Below are positions 7,174 to 14,159 of a DNA stretch of 38,230 bases, piece after piece. Under the pieces are notes generated by a model that worked only from the letters and a program-made list of their open reading frames with translations, made no database searches and was not told the origin of the DNA. The first letter of the stretch is position 1, and each line of letters opens with the position of its first letter. A program made the translations under genes and the position numbers. Source of the DNA: Actinomycetota bacterium (lineage in GTDB: Bacteria; Actinomycetota; Acidimicrobiia; Acidimicrobiales; CAIXPF01); NCBI GenBank assembly GCA_016870475.1, contig VGBO01000018.1, forward strand, positions 1 through 38,230, in the 5' to 3' direction.

Positions 7174-8445
7174 GTGACCACCACCAACGAGGCCTGGTTC
7201 GAACGCGCTCGACGCTCCATCCCGGGCGGGGTCAACTCGCCGGTCCGGTCGTTCCGGTCGGTCGGCGGCACGCCGTACTTCGTCGAACGGGCGAACGGCG
7301 CCTACGTGTGGGACGTCGAGGGACGCCGGTACGTCGACTACGTGCAGAGCTACGGAGCGTCGATCCACGGTCACGCGCACCCGCCGGTGATCGAGGCGAT
7401 CCGTTCCGCAGCGCTCGAGGGCACCACCTACGGGGCGCCGACGCCGCGCGAGGTCCTGCTCGCCGAGGAGATCGCGTCACGGGTCCCCGGTGTCGAACAG
7501 GTCCGCCTCGTCTCCTCCGGTACGGAGGCCGCGATGTCGGCGATCAGGCTCGCGCGCGGGGCGACGGGTCGACGCAAGGTCGTGAAGTTCGCCGGCCACT
7601 ACCACGGACACTCGGACACCCTGCTCGCCGCCGGTGGAAGTGGCGTGGCGAACCAGGGGCTGTCCGGGTCGGCCGGCGTTCCCGACGGCGCGGTCGCCGA
7701 CACGGTCGTGGTCCCCTTCGACGCCGTCCCCCGTCTCGACGACGACGTGGCCGTCCTCGCCGTCGAGCCGGTCGCCGCGAACATGGGGCTCGTCGAACCG
7801 CCGCCGGGTTTCCTCGCAGCGTTGCGCGCCGAGTGCGACCGGGTCGGGGCGCTGCTGCTCTTCGACGAGGTCATCACCGGGTTCCGTCTCGCGAGAGGCG
7901 GTGCCGAGGAGTGGTCCGGGGTGCGACCCGATGTGTGGTGCTTCGGCAAGGTGATCGGCGGCGGACTCCCGATGGGGGCGTTCGCCGGTTCGACCGAGGT
8001 GATGGCGAACCTCGCCCCGCTCGGGCCGGTGTACCAGGCGGGAACCCTGTCCGGGAACCCTGTCGCCACGGCGGCGGGGCTCGCTGCGCTCGCCCAGCTC
8101 GACGCCGCCGCCTACGACGAGCTCGTCCGGATAGCGACGCGTCTCCAAGCCGGACTCACCGCGGCGATCACCGGCGCCGGCGTCGCTGCGCAGGTGCCGC
8201 GCACCGGACCGCTCGTCGGTCTGTTCTTCGCCGACGAGCCGATCCGAACCTTCGACGATGCGCGTGCCGCCGCTGACAACGGCCGGTACGCCGTGTTCTT
8301 CCACGGGATGCTGCGTCGCGGGTTCGCGTTCGCGCCCGGTCCCTACGAGGTGGTGTTCCCGAGTCTCGCCCACACCGACACCGACATCGACGCGACGATC
8401 GAGGCCGCTGCAGAGGCCGCCGCCGAGGTCGCCGCGGCGATCTGA
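7174..8445 (+). CDS. hemL: Glutamate-1-semialdehyde 2,1-aminomutase
   Basis: HemL is a PLP enzyme that converts glutamate-1-semialdehyde, the HemA product, into 5-aminolevulinate. The 423-residue protein has PGGVNSPVRSF at 17-27, SSGTEAAMSAIRLAR near 114-128, GHYHGHSD near 141, the DEVITGFR segment that binds the cofactor ring at 231-238, and the Schiff-base Lys259 in FGKVIGGGLPMGAF. These are typical of aminomutases rather than ordinary class III aminotransferases. With hemA, hemB, hemC and hemD next to it, the window encodes every enzyme from glutamyl-tRNA to uroporphyrinogen III. Confidence 0.95.
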   Translation: MTTTNEAWFERARRSIPGGVNSPVRSFRSVGGTPYFVERANGAYVWDVEGRRYVDYVQSYGASIHGHAHPPVIEAIRSAALEGTTYGAPTPREVLLAEEIASRVPGVEQVRLVSSGTEAAMSAIRLARGATGRRKVVKFAGHYHGHSDTLLAAGGSGVANQGLSGSAGVPDGAVADTVVVPFDAVPRLDDDVAVLAVEPVAANMGLVEPPPGFLAALRAECDRVGALLLFDEVITGFRLARGGAEEWSGVRPDVWCFGKVIGGGLPMGAFAGSTEVMANLAPLGPVYQAGTLSGNPVATAAGLAALAQLDAAAYDELVRIATRLQAGLTAAITGAGVAAQVPRTGPLVGLFFADEPIRTFDDARAAADNGRYAVFFHGMLRRGFAFAPGPYEVVFPSLAHTDTDIDATIEAAAEAAAEVAAAI

Positions 8446-8475
8446 CCGGGCAGGCGGTCGCTTCCGGCGAGGGAG

Positions 8476-8481
8476 TACGGT
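8476..8481 (+). promoter_or_regulatory. Possible -10 element (TACGGT) upstream of the alcohol dehydrogenase
   Basis: TACGGT fits TAnnnT in the 90-base hemL-adh gap and would give a leader of about 48 bases that includes GGGGGAAGGA (8518-8527) before ATG 8536. The -35 is poor, so this is tentative. Confidence 0.28.
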
Positions 8482-8535
8482 GCGGGGGTCTGCAGCCATG
8501 AGGGCCGCACCGTCGTCGGGGGAAGGACCAGCGCG

Positions 8536-9627
8536 ATGAAGGCAGCCGTACTCAACCGCATTCCGGGTGAGCTCGAGATCGAGGACGTGTCGATCGACAA
8601 GCCCGCGGCCAACGAGGTTCTCGTGCGGACCGTCGGGTCCGGGCTCTGCCACTCCGATCTCCACTTCATGGAGGGTCACTGGCAGACGAAGCTCCCCGCG
8701 GTCATGGGCCACGAGGGTGCCGGGATCGTCGAGGCCGTCGGCGAGAACGTCCACTACGTGAAGCCCGGCGACCACGTGATCACGTGCCTGTCGGTGTTCT
8801 GCGGCCAGTGCCGGTACTGCCTCGCCGGCCACCTCTCGCTGTGTAACAACCCGGCGCCGACGTCCCGCCCGCGGGGTTCGGCACCTCGAACCACCAACGC
8901 GAAGGGTGAGGGGCTCGCCCAGTTCGCCCGCCTCGGCGCGTTCGCCGAGATGATGCTCGTGCACGAGAACGCGGTCGTGAAGATCCGTGAGGAGATGCCG
9001 CTCGACCGGGCGTCGCTCATCGGTTGCGGCGTGACGACCGGTCTCGGTGCGGTCTTCCGCACGGCGCAGGTGCAGGCAGGTTCCGAGGTCGTCGTGATCG
9101 GCGCCGGCGGTATCGGCCTCTCGGCGCTGCAGGGCGCCCGCATCGCCGGGGCGTCGAAAGTCATCGCCGTCGACGTCGAGGACGCCAAGCTCGACGTCGC
9201 CCGGCAGATGGGTGCGACGCACGTCGTCAACGGTGCGAAGGAGGACGCGGTCGCCGCGGTCAAGGAGATCACCTCCGGCGGTGTTGACTACTCCTTCGAG
9301 GCGATCGGTCTCAAGCAGACGGTCGAGCAGGCCTGGGCGATGCTGCGCCCGCGCGGCACGGCCACGGTCATCGGCATGGTCCCCTTCGGCACGAAGATCG
9401 AGATCCCCGGCCATGAGATCTTCATGGAGGAGAAGATGTTGCGCGGCTCGATGATGGGGTCGAACCAGTTCCGCCTCGACATGCCGCGCTTCGTCGACCT
9501 GTACCTCGACGGCAAGCTGATGCTCGACGAGATGGTCTCGCACCGGATCAAGCTCGAGGACATCAACCACGGCTACGACCTCATGCGTCGCCGTGAGGCC
9601 ACCCGTACGGTCATCACCTTCGACTGA
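8536..9627 (+). CDS. Zinc-dependent alcohol dehydrogenase
   Basis: The 363-residue protein is a medium-chain dehydrogenase. Catalytic zinc ligands are expected at Cys in GLCHSDLH, His in GHEGAG and Cys in IGCGVTTG. The structural zinc lobe has four cysteines in the CGQCRYCLAGHLSLC segment. The nucleotide fold has IGAGGIGLSAL followed by an Asp after the second strand (IAVDVEDAK), which favours NAD+ over NADP+. The IGCGVTTGLGAVFRTAQV segment resembles class III and NDMA-type enzymes, so aldehyde or thiol-adduct substrates are possible; the substrate cannot be read from sequence. It stands alone, convergent with the cytochrome c gene, and its link to the haem and respiratory genes is unclear. 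Confidence 0.88.
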   Translation: MKAAVLNRIPGELEIEDVSIDKPAANEVLVRTVGSGLCHSDLHFMEGHWQTKLPAVMGHEGAGIVEAVGENVHYVKPGDHVITCLSVFCGQCRYCLAGHLSLCNNPAPTSRPRGSAPRTTNAKGEGLAQFARLGAFAEMMLVHENAVVKIREEMPLDRASLIGCGVTTGLGAVFRTAQVQAGSEVVVIGAGGIGLSALQGARIAGASKVIAVDVEDAKLDVARQMGATHVVNGAKEDAVAAVKEITSGGVDYSFEAIGLKQTVEQAWAMLRPRGTATVIGMVPFGTKIEIPGHEIFMEEKMLRGSMMGSNQFRLDMPRFVDLYLDGKLMLDEMVSHRIKLEDINHGYDLMRRREATRTVITFD

Positions 9628-9646
9628 GGTCGTCCACCGACCTCGG
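9624..9646 (+). terminator. Hairpin after the alcohol dehydrogenase, between convergent genes
   Basis: A stem of CTGAGGTCG pairing with CGACCTCGG (one wobble pair) around a five-base loop begins at the stop codon of the + strand gene. It lies in the 57-base gap before the convergent cytochrome gene. There is no T-run, so it is at best a GC-rich hairpin terminator that could act on both strands. Confidence 0.4.
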
Positions 9647-9684
9647 GGAGAACGACCGAGGGGGCGTCCGGTCTGGCCGACGGC

Positions 9685-10482
9685 CTATTCGGCCGGGATC
9701 TCGATGCCGTTCTCGGCGGCGATCTCCTCGAGGATCATGTCGACGTCCTCGGCCGTCCAGCTGAACTCGGGGAACTCCTCGGGGAGCGCCCGCAGCTCGG
9801 CCCAGGCCTCGGCGTCGTCCTCGAGCGGGAGGCCGGAGAGCGTGTAGCGGGTGTGCAGGACGTCTTCGACGATCTCCTTCAGGGAGAGCGTCTTGCCGTA
9901 CCCGGGCATGCCGCCCTTGGAGACCGCACCGTTGGTCTCGAACAGCGCCTTGCCGCGGGGATCGGCCGAACCGAGCGCTATCCAGCGCACCTGGTCGACC
10001 GGGTTCGGGTACCGCTCGGCCAGCCGACCGCCGCTGAGCTGCGGTCCGACACCGCCACCGCCGGACGCCCCGTGACAGCCGCTGCACCCGGCGGCGCCGG
10101 CGTACACGCCGGCCCCGGCCTCGAGCAGCGTCGGGTTCGTCGACTTCGGCGCCTCGAGCGTTCCGGCATAGAGGAACGCCCAGATCGGCAGGAACGCCAC
10201 GACCGGCATCGCCCAGGCCGGGATCTTCTTGCGCCGCTGGTAGGCGACCTCGTAGGGGGCGGGAGGCTTGGGAGCGGCCTTCGGGCGTTCGACGCCGCCG
10301 CTCGGTGCGACCGGGCCCTTCGCCACGGCCACTCCGCCGCCACCACCGCCACCACCGGCCGCGGCCGCAGGTGCTGCGGCGCCGGTAGCTGCACCGCCGC
10401 CGTCGCCGCCGCTCACGGCGAGGCCCAGGGCCTGGCGGCGGCTGCGGGTGCGGTCGAGGAGGTGCTGGGGGATTTCGGTCAC
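9685..10482 (-). CDS. Membrane-anchored monohaem cytochrome c
   Basis: The 265-residue protein begins with the motif IPQHLLDRTRS (residues 4-14), followed by a Gly/Ala-rich linker (about 24-55) and a Pro/Lys segment. One transmembrane helix (about 89-107) follows, then a cytochrome c domain with CSGCH at 133-137 and a probable axial Met192 in GGMPGYG. The haem domain would face outside and the N-terminal tail the cytoplasm. It is divergent from the cytochrome bc-type operon and probably carries electrons for it or forms a subunit. The GTG start has GGAGGA on the minus strand at 10488-10493. Its N-terminal motif recurs in the subunit IV-like protein at 12488-13258. Confidence 0.88.
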   Translation of the reverse strand: MTEIPQHLLDRTRSRRQALGLAVSGGDGGGAATGAAAPAAAAGGGGGGGGVAVAKGPVAPSGGVERPKAAPKPPAPYEVAYQRRKKIPAWAMPVVAFLPIWAFLYAGTLEAPKSTNPTLLEAGAGVYAGAAGCSGCHGASGGGGVGPQLSGGRLAERYPNPVDQVRWIALGSADPRGKALFETNGAVSKGGMPGYGKTLSLKEIVEDVLHTRYTLSGLPLEDDAEAWAELRALPEEFPEFSWTAEDVDMILEEIAAENGIEIPAE

Positions 10483-10568
10483 GGATGTCCTCCGCTCGGA
10501 ACGACGGGACGCTCGAACGCTAGCTGGTCCGCAGGCGCCTCGGATGCGTTCTGCATTGTTCCAGCATC

Positions 10569-10583
10569 GGTGCCCCGGGCACC
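10569..10583. promoter_or_regulatory. Inverted repeat in the divergent promoter region
   Basis: GGTGCCC and GGGCACC form seven-base arms around a single central C, followed by AAAA on the + strand. It sits near the middle of the 203-base gap between the divergent cytochrome c gene and the complex III operon. It could be an operator for a dimeric regulator controlling both directions; a hairpin is also possible. It does not resemble the Rex operator. Confidence 0.35.
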
Positions 10584-10622
10584 AAAACGGCGACCGTGTG
10601 TGAGTCCGCGGGTCGCCGCGGC

Positions 10623-10628
10623 TAGTGT
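10623..10628 (+). promoter_or_regulatory. Candidate -10 element (TAGTGT) for the complex III operon
   Basis: TAGTGT is preceded about 17 bases upstream by GTGAGT (10600-10605), a weak -35. The resulting leader of about 50 bases contains GGGAGGAAT (10670-10678) before GTG 10686. Confidence 0.35.
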
Positions 10629-10685
10629 CCTCGTCGTTCTTCGTCGCGCCACCCGGCGCACTGTCCTCGGGAGGAATCGGACCTC

Positions 10686-11111
10686 GTGGCCGCCCTCGTC
10701 AGCTCGATCGTGCTCGGCGTCGTCGTTCTCGGCGTTCCGTTCGGGTACTTCTACAAGAAGCGCCCGGTCGGGGCACCACTCTCCTGGGGCCAGGCCATGG
10801 TCGCGGCGACGTGGGCGTTCTTCCTCATGTTCTGGTTCTACGGGGTCGTGCCGCACCAGTGGTTGCTGCTCGCGGACAACGAGTGGGCATGGCGTCCCGA
10901 CCGAGCGTGGAACGGTCCGGCGGACATCCTCACGAAGCTGCCCTTCGACATGAACTACCTGATCGCCCGAGACCTGATCGCCGTGGTCATCTACCTCGTG
11001 ATCATCGGCGCCAACGTCGCCCTGTTCTCGAAGTGGCAGGCCCGTGGTAAGGACAAGCCCTCCACCGACGTGGTGCGGTCGAGCTACGGCCGCCCGCTCG
11101 TCAAGGGCTGA
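10686..11111 (+). CDS. Unknown three-helix membrane protein of the complex III operon
   Basis: The 141-residue protein has three likely transmembrane helices (about residues 4-23, 36-58 and 92-113). Between helices 2 and 3 lies a polar segment rich in Trp and Asp (HQWLLLADNEWAWRPDRAW). The C-terminus is basic and soluble. I do not recognise the family. It is the first gene of a run encoding a ferredoxin, cytochrome b, subunit IV, Rieske and cytochrome c, so a role as an accessory or anchoring subunit of that complex is a reasonable inference. GTG 10686 is preceded by GGGAGGAAT. Confidence 0.75.
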   Translation: MAALVSSIVLGVVVLGVPFGYFYKKRPVGAPLSWGQAMVAATWAFFLMFWFYGVVPHQWLLLADNEWAWRPDRAWNGPADILTKLPFDMNYLIARDLIAVVIYLVIIGANVALFSKWQARGKDKPSTDVVRSSYGRPLVKG

Positions 11112-11147
11112 GAACCGGACACCGAGGATCGGAGGAGGACCGACGCC

Positions 11148-11564
11148 ATGGCTCGTACCGACGCCAATCCGCCGCTTCCCGAGTTCCGCAACGACTACGT
11201 CCTGTACGAAGTCGATGCACAGTGGCTCAGCGCTGCGGTGAAGCCCAAGCAGTTCATCCACATCGACCAGTCCGAGTGCATCATGTGCGAGGGCTGCGTC
11301 GACATCTGTCCGTGGAAGTGCATCCACATGGTGCAGCCCTCCGCGGTCACCGAGGCCTACGACGTGGAGCTCCCCGGGTCCGACCCGGCGGACAGCGTCA
11401 TCTTCGTGATCGACGACGACGTGTGCACCCGGTGTGCGCTCTGCGTCGACCGCTGCCCGACGTGTGTGATCATCCTCGGCAAGTTCGCCGACCCCGGTGA
11501 GGAGGGTGAGCTCCACACCCGGATGAACACCCACGGTTACGCCTACGGCATGCGCCTGGGCTGA
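11148..11564 (+). CDS. 2x[4Fe-4S] ferredoxin-like protein in the complex III operon
   Basis: The 138-residue protein has two complete cluster motifs: Cys44, 47, 50 and 54 (CIMCEGCVDICP) and Cys93, 96, 99 and 103 (CTRCALCVDRCP). Extra cysteines lie at 58 and 106. The two motifs are about 38 residues apart, longer than in small bacterial ferredoxins. N- and C-terminal extensions carry no helix or signal peptide, so it should be cytoplasmic or bound to a membrane partner from inside. GGAGGAGG at 11131-11138 fixes ATG 11148. It lies between an unknown membrane protein and cytochrome b. It may feed or take electrons at the cytoplasmic side of the complex; this is inference. Confidence 0.88.
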   Translation: MARTDANPPLPEFRNDYVLYEVDAQWLSAAVKPKQFIHIDQSECIMCEGCVDICPWKCIHMVQPSAVTEAYDVELPGSDPADSVIFVIDDDVCTRCALCVDRCPTCVIILGKFADPGEEGELHTRMNTHGYAYGMRLG

Positions 11565-11599
11565 TCCACCCGCAAGGAAACAGGCAACAACCTCATGAG

Positions 11600-11630
11600 T
11601 TCGCCATTCCGGTGCGGACTTACGTAATGT
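11600..11630 (+). promoter_or_regulatory. Possible internal promoter before cytochrome b
   Basis: The 124-base gap holds an unusually AT-rich patch. TTCGCC (11600-11605) and TAATGT (11625-11630) are spaced 19 bases apart, and the perfect palindrome TTACGTAA lies at 11620-11627. It may be a promoter or a regulator site for the cytochrome b part of the operon. The downstream start has AGGGAG at 11675-11680. Confidence 0.3.
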
Positions 11631-11688
11631 CAGACCGGGTCGTCCGAACGGGCGGGCCCGGCGGTCGATGAGCTAGGGAGACGCATCG

Positions 11689-12471
11689 GTGGCGAAGACG
11701 GCACCACGCCGATCGGAACAGCTGTCCGACAAGGTCGGCGAACTCACGAGCAAGCTGCAGGACAGCCAGGCCTGGAACTCGATCTTCCGTCCGGGCTCGA
11801 TCTTCCGGAAGGGCTACACGGACAGCCCCCGGAACCGGTCCTACGTGATCATGAACAGCGTGCTCTACCACCTCCACCCGGTGAAGGTGAAGCGCCACGC
11901 GGTCAAGGTGAGCTACACGCTCTGCCTCGGTGGTCTGTCGTTCTTCCTGTTCATCCTGGAGACCGTGACGGGCATCTTCCTGATGTTCTTCTATCGGCCG
12001 ACGGCGGCGCAGGCGTGGGACGACATCTACACCCTGCAGACCGCGGTGGCGTTCGGGCTCCTCGTACGGAACATGCATCGATGGGGAGCGCACCTCATGG
12101 TGCTCTCGGTGTTCCTGCACATGGCCCGCGTCTTCTACCACGGGGCCTACAAGCCGCCCCGGGAGTTCAACTGGGTCATCGGCGTGATGCTGCTCCAGCT
12201 CACCCTGCTGTTGTCCTTCACCGGGTACCTGCTGCCGTGGGATCAGCTCGCGCTCTGGGCGGTGACGGTGGGTACGAACATGATGGGCTACACGCCCGTG
12301 TTCGGCAGCCAGGTGAGGTTCGTGCTGCTCGGTGGGTTCGAGATCGGCAGCGACACCCTGCTGCGCTGGTACGTGCTGCACGTGCTGATGCTGCCGTTCG
12401 TGATCGTGATCTTCATGGCCGTCCACTTCTGGCGAGTCCGCAAGGACGGCGGGATCTCCGGACCGTTGTGA
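11689..12471 (+). CDS. Cytochrome b subunit, b6-type (N-terminal half)
   Basis: The 260-residue protein is the four-helix haem b subunit of a quinol:cytochrome c reductase. Haem ligands are His130/His231 and His144/His246. The spacing within the pairs (14 and 15 residues apart) is that of cytochrome b6 rather than mitochondrial b (14 and 14). Cys79 in LCLGG lies 51 residues before His130, exactly as Cys35 precedes His86 in b6, so covalent haem cn is likely. RPT after helix 1 and [13 protein letters not shown] are also b6-like. A 55-residue polar N-terminal extension precedes the core. The C-terminal half is encoded separately 16 bases downstream. Confidence 0.93.
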   Translation: MAKTAPRRSEQLSDKVGELTSKLQDSQAWNSIFRPGSIFRKGYTDSPRNRSYVIMNSVLYHLHPVKVKRHAVKVSYTLCLGGLSFFLFILETVTGIFLMFFYRPTAAQAWDDIYTLQTAVAFGLLVRNMHRWGAHLMVLSVFLHMARVFYHGAYKPPREFNWVIGVMLLQLTLLLSFTGYLLPWDQLALWAVTVGTNMMGYTPVFGSQVRFVLLGGFEIGSDTLLRWYVLHVLMLPFVIVIFMAVHFWRVRKDGGISGPL

Positions 12472-12487
12472 TCGGGGGGTACAGCAG

Positions 12488-13258
12488 ATGACAGAAATTC
12501 CCGAACATCTCCGCAACCGGGCGGCCGCCGCCCGGAAGAAGGCCGAGGGCAAGGCCGCGCCGTCGGGTGACGACGCTCCTGCGGCGGAGACCGCGGCGCC
12601 GCAGGCTGCCGCCGGTGGTGGCGGCGGCGACGACCGGATCCCGGCGCACCTGCTCGACCGGTCGCGGTCGGCGGCACAGAACGCCGGACTTGCGACGACC
12701 GGCGGGGGCGGTGCCGTGGCGACCGCCGTGGCCGACGCCCGTCCCGTGGCGAGCGGTCCGGGGGGTCACACCCAGCGCCTCCTCACGGTCGTGAAGTCCG
12801 GTTCGATCCAGGACGTCAAGCACCTGCCGCAGGACAAGGTGCACACCTGGCCGCACCTGCTCGTCGCCGAGTTCGTCGCCGCGTTGTTGATAACGGCGTT
12901 CACGTTCATCTTCTCGGTGTTCGTGAACGCTCCGCTGCTGACGCTCGCGAACCTGAACCAGACGCCGAACCCGTCCAAGGCCCCGTGGTACTTCCTCGGC
13001 CTGCAGGAACTGCTCACGATGTTCCACCCGATGGTCGCCGGCGTGACCATCCCGGGCATCGGCCTGGTCCTGCTGACGATGGCGCCCTACCTCGACAAGA
13101 ACCCGTCGAACAAGCCCGAGGAACGCAAGTTCGCAGTGTCGACCATGACCCTGTTCATGATGTTCTGGGCCGTGCTCGTCATCATCGGGTCGTTCTTCCG
13201 AGGCCCCGGGTTCAACTTCGTCTACCCGTGGACCTCCGGTCTGTTCTTCGAGCTGTGA
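12488..13258 (+). CDS. Cytochrome b C-terminal subunit (subunit IV-like) with long N-terminal tail
   Basis: The 256-residue protein has a soluble N-terminal tail of about 120 residues and then three transmembrane helices (about 122-146, 183-200 and 218-236), as in subunit IV of b6f. The quinol-site PEWY motif reads APWY at 165-168, so the usual Glu position is Pro. FLGLQELL follows directly. The tail contains two copies of an IPxHL motif (residues 4-8 and 51-60, the second IPAHLLDRSR) joined by Ala/Gly-rich linkers. The second copy is nearly the same as the N-terminus of the cytochrome c encoded at 9685-10482. ATG 12488 is preceded by GGGGGGT. Confidence 0.9.
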   Translation: MTEIPEHLRNRAAAARKKAEGKAAPSGDDAPAAETAAPQAAAGGGGGDDRIPAHLLDRSRSAAQNAGLATTGGGGAVATAVADARPVASGPGGHTQRLLTVVKSGSIQDVKHLPQDKVHTWPHLLVAEFVAALLITAFTFIFSVFVNAPLLTLANLNQTPNPSKAPWYFLGLQELLTMFHPMVAGVTIPGIGLVLLTMAPYLDKNPSNKPEERKFAVSTMTLFMMFWAVLVIIGSFFRGPGFNFVYPWTSGLFFEL

Positions 13259-13298
13259 TCCCGGACGACGAGACGCAACGGAGCGAGAGAGAGCATCG

Positions 13299-14159
13299 GT
13301 GAGCACCTACACGATCGTCGTGATCGGAGCCCTCGTCCTGGCGGCGTTGGCGGCGATCGTGCTTCTGGCAGCATCCCGTCGCCGTGACACCCGCGACGCC
13401 GTCGGCTACCTCAGCCGTGAGACCCGTCGCCGCGACAGCGGCAGCGTCTCCGAGGGAGCCGAGGAACTACGCGGCCGCGCCTACGAGCAGTCGGCGGTGC
13501 TCGCCCGTTCGGGTGGCGCCGACATCGTCCCGGCGCCGTCTGCCGCACCGGTCGCCTTCGTCCCGCCGGATCCGGAGACCCTCGGCGTCACCCGACGCCA
13601 GTTCCTCAACCGCAGCATCGTCGGCTTCATGGTGATGTCGCTGTCGGGTTTCGGCGCCGCGTGCATCGCGTTCCTCTGGCCGTCGACGAGTGGCGGCTTC
13701 GGTGCGCAGATCACCGTCGGTGCCGCCGAGGACGTCCGCCAGCGCATCCGTGCGAACAGCGGCTTCCTCTACGTCCCGGAAGGCCGAATGTGGGTGACCG
13801 AGTACCCGCAGACCGCCGTCGAGAAAGGCAAGTCAGCGTATTCCTCCGTCCTGCACCCGATGCTCGAGGCTGGTTTCGCCGCCCTGTGGCAGACCTGTCC
13901 GCACCTTGGGTGCCGGGTGCCGGAGTGCAAGACGTCACAGTGGTTCGAGTGCCCCTGCCACGGTTCGCAGTACGACCGGGTCGGTGAGAAGAAGGGCGGT
14001 CCCGCCCCGCGCGGCATGGACCGGTTCCCGGGAACTCTCGACGCACGAGGCAACCTCGTGGTGAACACGGGCCAGATCATCCAGGGTCCGCCGATCGGCA
14101 CGAACACGACCGGTCAGGAAGCCGAAGGCCCGAACTGCATCGGTGGGGGACACTCGTGA
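13299..14159 (+). CDS. Rieske [2Fe-2S] protein
   Basis: The 286-residue protein carries the high-potential Rieske cluster. Box 1 is CPHLGC at 200-205 and box 2 is CPCHGS at 218-223, giving Cys200, His202, Cys218 and His221 as ligands and a Cys205-Cys220 disulfide. A first transmembrane helix lies at about 6-25. A second (about 107-127) is directly preceded by TRRQFL at 98-103, a Tat twin-arginine motif that fits export of the folded cluster. The C-terminal part has GPAPRGMDRFPGT, typical of the family. GTG 13299 follows a GAGAGAGAG purine run. The next gene overlaps by GTGA. Confidence 0.93.
   Translation: MSTYTIVVIGALVLAALAAIVLLAASRRRDTRDAVGYLSRETRRRDSGSVSEGAEELRGRAYEQSAVLARSGGADIVPAPSAAPVAFVPPDPETLGVTRRQFLNRSIVGFMVMSLSGFGAACIAFLWPSTSGGFGAQITVGAAEDVRQRIRANSGFLYVPEGRMWVTEYPQTAVEKGKSAYSSVLHPMLEAGFAALWQTCPHLGCRVPECKTSQWFECPCHGSQYDRVGEKKGGPAPRGMDRFPGTLDARGNLVVNTGQIIQGPPIGTNTTGQEAEGPNCIGGGHS

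Noticed and set aside
8444-8459. Small hairpin (GACCG/CGGTC) after hemL as a terminator
   Set aside because: Only a five-base stem, no T-run, and it overlaps the stop codon; common by chance in such GC-rich DNA.
11595-11627. Ten-codon ORF before cytochrome b as a leader peptide
   Set aside because: The nearest purine-rich site (AAGGAAA) is about 15 bases away, too far, and the sequence shows no regulatory codon run or alternative hairpins.
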